Source: Verrucomicrobiales bacterium
Lineage (GTDB): Bacteria > Verrucomicrobiota > Verrucomicrobiia > Verrucomicrobiales > DEV007
Assembly: GCA_007123695.1 (NCBI GenBank)
Contig: SLGN01000420.1
Location: 1 to 21,480 of the forward strand
Length of the DNA stretch: 21,480 bases
Direction of reading: 5' to 3'
Below are positions 16,723 to 21,480 of the stretch, piece after piece. The translations under genes were made by a program, and so were the position numbers. Each line of letters begins with the position of its first letter. Within the stretch, counting starts at the first letter, position 1. A model generated the notes under the pieces. The model worked only from the letters and a program-made list of their open reading frames with translations, did not search any database and was not told where the DNA came from.

Positions 16723-18327
16723 TCAGCTCAGCGCCTCGGACGCCTGCTCCGCGATCTCCCGCGCGACCCGGTTGGTGCCGTAGCCCCCCGGCAGCCTCAC
16801 GAGCGGCTTCCCCGCCGCCTCGCAGTATTCCCGGATGCCGCCGTAGCTGTGGCTCGACCACCGGATCGCGAGGAGAACTGCGGCGACCTCGGGACGCTGG
16901 ATCGGTGCGCGGAAAACCTCTGTCGATTCGTGGGGGCGCGTCGCCACCCAGGTCAAGGCCGAGAGACCGAAGTCGCGACGGAGCCGCTCGACCACCTCGG
17001 GACGCTCCTCGCCCCCGACCACGACGACCTCCCGTCCCGCGAGCCAGGCACGCACCCGCTCCACCTCGGGGCTCGGGGCATCCGTCCCCGCCCGGTTTTC
17101 GGCGGCCCGCTCGGCCCGGTCCCTCGCGGCGAGGAAGCGGTCCATCTCGCGGAGAACCAACTGGAAGCCCTCGTGATCGATCTGGTCGTCGGCGTCCTCC
17201 AGGATCTCGTAGACCGGCAGCAGCAGCTCGCGCAGGCGCACGTCGCTGGGCTTGACCCCGCCGACGAGGAGTTCGTCGGATGCCGCCGCGATTTTCGCGA
17301 TGCGCTGCTGGCATTCCTCCGGCGTCGCGTCGAGGAGCCGCTGCGCCTCGTAGCGAACCTTTCCGAAGAGCTTGTTCCTCGCGCGGGCCGCCTCGGTCCG
17401 CTCCGAGCGAAGGTTCTCGAAATCCGTGATTCTGCTGCGCAGGTCGGCCCAATTGGCCGGATCGGCCGGATCGTCCACCCGCATGTAGCGGGCCACGTAG
17501 ATCCGCAGCGTCTCGCACTGATGCGCCACCCAGCGGTAGGCGGCGAGCTGGTCCGAATCCTCGAAGCTCCGGCCCGGAGGCACGCAAGGCACAACTGCCT
17601 GGCGCACTGCGCGCTGGGCTTCGGCCGCGAGGGTGAGCGCCTGGCGCACTTCCTCCTCGTTCTGCTCGGAATCCTCCACCAAGGCGTCGGCGAGCGCCAA
17701 GGCGCGGGCGAGATTTTCGAAATTGCGCCCCAGTTGCTCCCAAGACTCCGCCGCGATCCATCCGCGCGCTTCGGGACGCAGCATCCAGAGATAGCAGTCC
17801 GGCAGGGCCTTGGCCTGGTTGATCAGCGGCTGGAAATCGTCGTGCGGCACCACCACTTGGCCGCCTTCGAGATGCTCGTCGAGCTCGGCGGCGAGGACGC
17901 AGGCGCGCTGCTTGAGACGGCAGCGTTCCGCGATGATCCGAACCGACACCTTCGGCTTCGCTGGACCCGTCGGCGCGGCACGTGGCGCCTCCGTCCCGTC
18001 GCTCTCGGACCGCGGCCCCGAAAAAGATTCGACCAGCTCCTGCAATTCCTCGCGGGTTGCCGCGTCGGCCGGAACCGCCTCGGGATTTTCCCCGGATTCG
18101 ACCGAGGTGCCCTCCGTCGCTTTGGCCGGGGCCTCGGACGGCGCCGGCGTCGCCTTGCTCGCGGTCTCCGGCAGGCCGCGCCACGCTCCGACGACAGCGG
18201 CCAAGGCCGCCCGCAGCTCCGGCTCGCGCTCCAGAACATCGCCGATCGCCACAGCGGCGCGAACGAGGGCCTCGCGCAGATTCCCGTCGCCCCGGTCGGT
18301 CGATTCGTCAGAATTGGATTCGCTCAC
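16723..18327 (-). CDS. DUF2325-domain protein with long helical N-terminal region
   Basis: The product has 534 residues from a GTG at 18327. An in-frame ATG at 18510 would leave only 8 bp to the divergent kinase start and add a Pro/Arg/Ala-rich stretch that looks non-coding, so I prefer the GTG. Residues 11-50 are helical. Residues 52-125 are low-complexity (Ala, Pro, Glu, Thr). Residues 130-430 are a mostly helical, charged region with no family I recognise. The C-terminus (about 432-532) is a DUF2325-type Rossmann-like domain: EVVVVGGEERPEVVERL (433-449), LLAIRWSSHSYGGIREYC (485-502) and KPLVRLPGGYGTNRVAREI (507-525). There is no signal peptide or membrane segment, so it is probably cytoplasmic. 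DUF2325 has no established biochemical role; the glycine-rich motifs suggest a nucleotide or small ligand. It is divergent from a Ser/Thr kinase and could be its substrate or regulator. Confidence 0.75.
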   Translation of the reverse strand: MSESNSDESTDRGDGNLREALVRAAVAIGDVLEREPELRAALAAVVGAWRGLPETASKATPAPSEAPAKATEGTSVESGENPEAVPADAATREELQELVESFSGPRSESDGTEAPRAAPTGPAKPKVSVRIIAERCRLKQRACVLAAELDEHLEGGQVVVPHDDFQPLINQAKALPDCYLWMLRPEARGWIAAESWEQLGRNFENLARALALADALVEDSEQNEEEVRQALTLAAEAQRAVRQAVVPCVPPGRSFEDSDQLAAYRWVAHQCETLRIYVARYMRVDDPADPANWADLRSRITDFENLRSERTEAARARNKLFGKVRYEAQRLLDATPEECQQRIAKIAAASDELLVGGVKPSDVRLRELLLPVYEILEDADDQIDHEGFQLVLREMDRFLAARDRAERAAENRAGTDAPSPEVERVRAWLAGREVVVVGGEERPEVVERLRRDFGLSALTWVATRPHESTEVFRAPIQRPEVAAVLLAIRWSSHSYGGIREYCEAAGKPLVRLPGGYGTNRVAREIAEQASEALS

Positions 18328-18361
18328 TCCCCAATGGAGCCCCGCCCGAGCGGCAGCGCAA

Positions 18362-18394
18362 GCGGAGCGCGGCAAATTCTTGCTGCCGCTCCGC
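18362..18394. promoter_or_regulatory. Strong two-part hairpin in the DUF2325/kinase divergent spacer
   Basis: GCGGAGCG (18362-18369) pairs with CGCTCCGC (18387-18394). Nested inside, GCAA (18372-18375) pairs with TTGC (18380-18383) around the tetraloop ATTC, with a small internal loop between the stems. It lies 35 bp upstream of the DUF2325 GTG, so it would fall in that gene's leader or form an operator for either gene. Confidence 0.45.
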
Positions 18395-18423
18395 GCGGAC
18401 CCGGGCGCAGTCGCCTCCAACTC

Positions 18424-18449
18424 TCGCAAAATCGGCTTTTGCGAAGCCG
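18424..18449. promoter_or_regulatory. Two overlapping, mutually exclusive hairpins upstream of the kinase
   Basis: TCGCAAAA (18424-18431) pairs perfectly with TTTTGCGA (18437-18444) around a 5-nt loop. The alternative stem CGGCTT (18433-18438) with AAGCCG (18444-18449) reuses bases of the first, so both cannot form at once. They lie about 70 bp before the kinase ATG. Alternative folding is typical of attenuators and of ligand- or protein-controlled leaders, but no known class is recognisable. Confidence 0.4.
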
Positions 18450-18518
18450 GATTTATCCCGTAAGGTCTCCCCGAATCGTTTTTATTTTGCGTCCGTCCGG
18501 CATCCGCCACGCCTCGTT

Positions 18519-21113
18519 ATGAGCAAACGCTACGAAATCCGCGAACAGATCGGCAAAGGCGGTCTTGGCGCGGTATTCAAAGCCTTGGACACCCAGCTGC
18601 AGCGAGAGGTTGCGATCAAGCGGGTCCTCCCCACCGATCAGGCCGCCGAGGAGGAGGAGGTGAAAGAGGCGGCCGCCAAGCTCATCGCCGAGGCGCAGAC
18701 CCTATCGAGCCTCAACCATCCCAATATCGTCACCGTTTTCGACGTCGGGCAGGACGAGCAGGGAGGCTTCGTGGTGATGGAGCTGCTCAAGGGCGAGACC
18801 CTCGACGAGACCGTCTCCCGCGGCGTTCTCACGCAGGAAGACTTCACCGAAGTGGTCTACCAGACGATGGAGGCCCTCATCGCCGCGCAGGCCAGCGACG
18901 TCATCCACCGCGACATCAAGCCCACCAACATCATGGTGATCTGGCAGGCTTCGGGGAAGTTCCAGCTCAAGATCCTCGACTTCGGCCTCGCCAAGTTCAG
19001 CAAGACCCCCTCGGTCCAGACGATGGACCAGGAGGAGTCGGTGATGGGCTCCATCTTCTTCATGGCGCCCGAGCAGTTCGAGCGCGGCGAACTCGACTCC
19101 CGCACCGACCTCTACCAGATGGGATGCGTCTACTACAACGCCCTCACCGGCCAGTATCCATTCAACGGCGATACCGCGCCGCAGGTGATGAACGCCCACC
19201 TGCAGCACCGCGTCGTGCCCATCGAGCAGGTCAGGCCGGACCTTTCCCCTTCCATCTGCCAGTGGGTCATGTGGCTCATCAACCGCGACATCGCGCATCG
19301 CCCCAAGGACGCACGGGACGCCCTCAAGCATTGGCCCCGCAATCCCGAGCCGCCGGGAGAGAAGCCGCTCCAAGTGCTTCCCGTCGAGGACACCCCCCAC
19401 GTCGCCACGGGCGAGGTCACGGTCGTGCGCGCCGCCCGCGGCGCTTCGGCACCACCCGCCCTGCTCGTGGTCGGCGACGCCAGCGGCGGCGTCAGAATCT
19501 CGACGGGCGCCACCACCGGACGGCTTAAGACCGGCAGCGGCAGCACCGGAACCATCGCCGGAGGCCGCGCCACCGGCGGCGTCGGCGCACGCGGCGTGGG
19601 CAAGCCCAACGTACGCCGCGGTTCCGCCCCCGCTACCGGCGGTGGTAGCGGAGGAGGCGGAGGCAAGCTGAAATGGGTCGCCATCGGCAGCGCCTTGTCC
19701 GCCGTCGTCCTTTTCACGATCTTCAAGTCCGTCGGCAAGGCCAAGGAGGAACAGCGCCGTGACAGAATCGTGTCCCTCTCCTCCGACGAAACGCCGACCG
19801 GCGAAGCCTCCGACGTGGCTCTGGCGGTCCGCTTTCTCGCCGACGCCAACGCAAGCGCCTCGATCAAGAGCGATGCCATCAAGGTGCTGGAGCGACTCGA
19901 GGGCAGCGGGATTAGCGAGAGCATCCACGCCGAGCTCAAGAAGGCTCCCTCGTTGGCTTTGAAGATGCGTCTCGGCCATGCCCTCGCGGAACGAAACTAC
20001 GCACCCGCCGCGCCCGACCTCATCGAGATCTTCAAATCCGCCCGATCCGACGACCAGCGCGTCCAAGTCCTGCAGTCACTTCGATCTCTCGCGACCCTGC
20101 GCGACGTCGAGGCGCTTCTCGGCGCCTTGGAAAATGGCCACACCCTGCCGGTGCGCCGGGTTCTCGAGGATACCGTGCTCTCCATTCTCCGGAGAGGAGG
20201 AGAGACCGGCAAGACCGTCGAGAGCATCTTCGCCAAGCTGGCCACCACCTCCGACGAAGAGCGCAGGAGCCTTTTCCGAATCCTCGGCGTCCTCGACGGA
20301 CCCGAGATCGAGGCGAAGCTTTCCAGCTTCTTCGCTTCCGGAACCGCCGAGGAACGACGCGATGCGATCAACGCCTACCTCAACTGGCCGAGCCGCTCCG
20401 TTCTTCCCGAAGTCGAGAAGATCGTAGCCGAGACCGACGACGAATTGCTGCGCGGCGCCGGCGTTCGCGCCTTCGTCCGCCTTGTCACCCTGCCCGGCCC
20501 CGAACCCGTCGAGGAGCTGGCACCCCTGTGGCGGCAGGCCTACGAATATGCCCAGAAGAGCCCCAGGGATCTCCAGAATCTCGTCACATCCCTCGTCGAC
20601 TACCCCTTTTCCGAATCGCTGGAGCTACTCAAGGAATGGTCCAGCCATCCCACCGTCGGAGCGGTCGCGAAGAACTACGCATCCACCCTCGAAAAGATGA
20701 TTCAGGGCCTTCCCGAACTGAAGCCCGGCGAAGCCATGGAAGGCAAGCGGGCCCGCATCCGCGGGGACCGGGGTGCCTCGGTGAACTCCTTCCTCTCCTC
20801 CCTGACTGGCTGGGTCTCTCCCGACACCTACTTCACATGGAGCTTCACCGTCGCCGAGCCGGGCGAATACCTCGTGGAGATCGACCAAGCCTCGGTGCGC
20901 GACGAACCGAGCGAATTCGTTGTCCATCTCGCCGGATCGACCCTGACGGGCGAATCCCGTCGCACCCCGACGCTCGAGGAATTCGAAGCCGTCCGAGCCG
21001 AAGGTGCCGTGGCTTTGGAGCCGGGCGCAGTCTACTCGCTGACCGTTGCCGCCGGAAAGACGATCCAGCCCCGCATGATGGACATCGGCGCGATCCGACT
21101 CGTTCGTCCGTAG
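18519..21113 (+). CDS. Membrane-anchored Hanks-type Ser/Thr protein kinase with HEAT-like and beta-sandwich C-terminal regions
   Basis: The product has 864 residues from the ATG at 18519 (MSKRYEIREQIGKGGLGAVF), the normal start of a kinase domain. All kinase elements are present: glycine loop (12-19), Lys34 in VAIKRV, Glu58, HRDIKPTNI (130-138) with Asp132, DFG (154-156), an activation loop with Ser/Thr, and APE (183-185). It should therefore be active and use ATP. A Gly/Thr-rich linker (about 315-382, GGGSGGGGG) leads to one membrane segment (about 385-402). Beyond it lie HEAT-like helical repeats (about 430-730) and a final beta-rich module (about 740-864; FTWSFTVAEPGEYLVEI at 772-788) resembling carbohydrate-binding or C-terminal beta-sandwich domains. 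The C-terminal half may be extracytoplasmic and sense a ligand, although positive charge on both sides of the helix leaves topology open. No PASTA repeats are present. It is divergent from the DUF2325 gene, and no Shine-Dalgarno sequence precedes it. Confidence 0.9.
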   Translation: MSKRYEIREQIGKGGLGAVFKALDTQLQREVAIKRVLPTDQAAEEEEVKEAAAKLIAEAQTLSSLNHPNIVTVFDVGQDEQGGFVVMELLKGETLDETVSRGVLTQEDFTEVVYQTMEALIAAQASDVIHRDIKPTNIMVIWQASGKFQLKILDFGLAKFSKTPSVQTMDQEESVMGSIFFMAPEQFERGELDSRTDLYQMGCVYYNALTGQYPFNGDTAPQVMNAHLQHRVVPIEQVRPDLSPSICQWVMWLINRDIAHRPKDARDALKHWPRNPEPPGEKPLQVLPVEDTPHVATGEVTVVRAARGASAPPALLVVGDASGGVRISTGATTGRLKTGSGSTGTIAGGRATGGVGARGVGKPNVRRGSAPATGGGSGGGGGKLKWVAIGSALSAVVLFTIFKSVGKAKEEQRRDRIVSLSSDETPTGEASDVALAVRFLADANASASIKSDAIKVLERLEGSGISESIHAELKKAPSLALKMRLGHALAERNYAPAAPDLIEIFKSARSDDQRVQVLQSLRSLATLRDVEALLGALENGHTLPVRRVLEDTVLSILRRGGETGKTVESIFAKLATTSDEERRSLFRILGVLDGPEIEAKLSSFFASGTAEERRDAINAYLNWPSRSVLPEVEKIVAETDDELLRGAGVRAFVRLVTLPGPEPVEELAPLWRQAYEYAQKSPRDLQNLVTSLVDYPFSESLELLKEWSSHPTVGAVAKNYASTLEKMIQGLPELKPGEAMEGKRARIRGDRGASVNSFLSSLTGWVSPDTYFTWSFTVAEPGEYLVEIDQASVRDEPSEFVVHLAGSTLTGESRRTPTLEEFEAVRAEGAVALEPGAVYSLTVAAGKTIQPRMMDIGAIRLVRP

Positions 21114-21141
21114 TACTGGTTTCCGGCAGTTCCTTCTCGTT

Positions 21142-21159
21142 GTGCGGTATTTTCCGCAC
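21142..21159. terminator. Hairpin downstream of the kinase gene
   Basis: GTGCGG (21142-21147) pairs with CCGCAC (21154-21159) around the loop TATTTT, 28 bp after the kinase stop. No T run follows on the plus strand, so termination is only a possibility. Confidence 0.35.
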
Positions 21160-21193
21160 TGGCGGGGTTTGGTATCGAGTCGATGCGTTCACT

Positions 21194-21217
21194 GCTCCTC
21201 CCGCCTGCTGGAGGAGC
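21194..21217. repeat. REP-like palindrome beside the transposase gene
   Basis: GCTCCTCC (21194-21201) and GGAGGAGC (21210-21217) form a perfect 8-bp stem with an 8-nt loop. Palindromes of this size next to a REP-associated transposase are expected as its cognate elements. Only one copy is seen in the window, so this is not proven. Confidence 0.35.
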
Positions 21218-21230
21218 GTTCCCGATGACA

Positions 21231-21245
21231 AACCGACCTTCGGTT
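21231..21245 (-). terminator. Short hairpin at the transposase stop codon
   Basis: AACCGA (21231-21236) pairs with TCGGTT (21240-21245) around a 3-nt loop. It touches the stop codon of the minus-strand transposase gene and may mark its 3' end or the element boundary. There is no clear T tract. Confidence 0.3.
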
Positions 21246-21480
21246 CACCCGATCCCTTCGTCGCCCTCCATGACCCGAACCCGCAAATCCCGCAGCGAGC
21301 GCAGGTCGCCGAAGTCCGCCCCCCGCATGCGCCGCGCCCCGCTCGTCCGCTTCGGACCGGTGCGCCCCTCGGCCTTGAGCCGCTCGAAGACCCCGTCCAC
21401 GAACGCCGCCGAACCGATCACCGCCCCGTCGCTGAAGTAGCGCACCTTCCGCCGCAAGGCCTCCGCCAGCGGCACCGCCC
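21245..21480 (-). CDS. C-terminal part of a REP-associated (IS200-like) transposase, cut by the window edge
   Basis: About 78 residues are visible, ending at the TGA of 21247-21245, and the frame stays open to the window edge. VRYFSDGAVIGSAAFVDGVF, then RTGPKRTSGARRMRGAD and LRSLRDLRVRVMEG, match the conserved tail I remember from single-domain REP-associated tyrosine transposases common in Verrucomicrobiota. These Y1 enzymes nick and rejoin hairpin-bearing single-stranded DNA and are usually host-domesticated rather than mobile. The catalytic HUH and Tyr motifs would lie upstream, outside this window, so activity cannot be judged. The gene is convergent with the kinase gene. Confidence 0.7.
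   Translation of the reverse strand, partial: AVPLAEALRRKVRYFSDGAVIGSAAFVDGVFERLKAEGRTGPKRTSGARRMRGADFGDLRSLRDLRVRVMEGDEGIG

Noticed and set aside
18328..18510. Upstream ATG start (18510) for the DUF2325 gene
   Set aside because: It would leave 8 bp to the divergent kinase start, include the spacer hairpins, and add a non-conserved-looking leader.
1..21480. tRNA, rRNA, CRISPR array, phage genes, replication origin
   Set aside because: None seen by eye: no cloverleaf with a plausible anticodon arm, no regularly spaced repeats, no integrase, and no cluster of DnaA boxes even in the AT-rich gap.

Overview
The window is high-GC bacterial DNA, apart from one AT-rich gap of about 620 bp. It most likely comes from the PVC superphylum, with Verrucomicrobiota the best guess. 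The main markers are two very large secreted proteins that fuse an SGNH-like module, a PVC-type beta-propeller, HEAT-like repeats and a C-terminal cytochrome c (CXXCH). Supporting markers are a DUF4838/CBM9-type protein, a DUF6807 protein, a divergent CHASE2-like protein, and the C-terminal tail of a REP-associated (IS200-like) transposase of a type I remember from Verrucomicrobiota. None of the assignable starts has a well-spaced Shine-Dalgarno sequence.

Left part (1-4260). A DUF4838/CBM9/TPR gene enters from the left edge. It is broken by an in-frame TGA (308-310) and a one-base frameshift (about 746). Next comes a structured, AT-rich non-coding stretch (2617-3236). It is followed by a NodB-type polysaccharide deacetylase gene that is also frameshifted, in a run of six C (3758-3763). 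A 17-bp tandem repeat with small stem-loops sits in the convergent gap after it.

Middle part (4265-11190). On the minus strand lies a two-gene unit: GlgE maltosyltransferase, then a membrane CHASE2-like protein. A candidate promoter (7670-7698) lies upstream and a strong hairpin (5634-5666) lies between the two genes. Facing away from it, on the plus strand, is the first SGNH/propeller/HEAT/cytochrome protein.

Right part (11191-21480). A 366-bp GC-rich convergent gap separates this protein from a second, larger relative on the minus strand, which is divergent from a secreted DUF6807 protein. A DUF2325-domain protein (minus) is then divergent from a membrane-anchored Ser/Thr protein kinase with a HEAT-like region and a C-terminal beta-sandwich-like region. 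Their 191-bp spacer holds a strong hairpin and two mutually exclusive hairpins. After the kinase come small palindromes and the 3' end of the transposase gene, cut by the window edge.

How the genes fit together. The secreted haem proteins, the DUF6807 protein, the DUF4838 protein and the deacetylase suggest outer-compartment carbohydrate processing and redox chemistry. GlgE makes alpha-glucan from maltose-1-phosphate inside the cell. The best candidate for an undescribed system is the DUF2325 protein with the divergent HEAT-kinase. That functional link is inferred only from gene arrangement and domain content.
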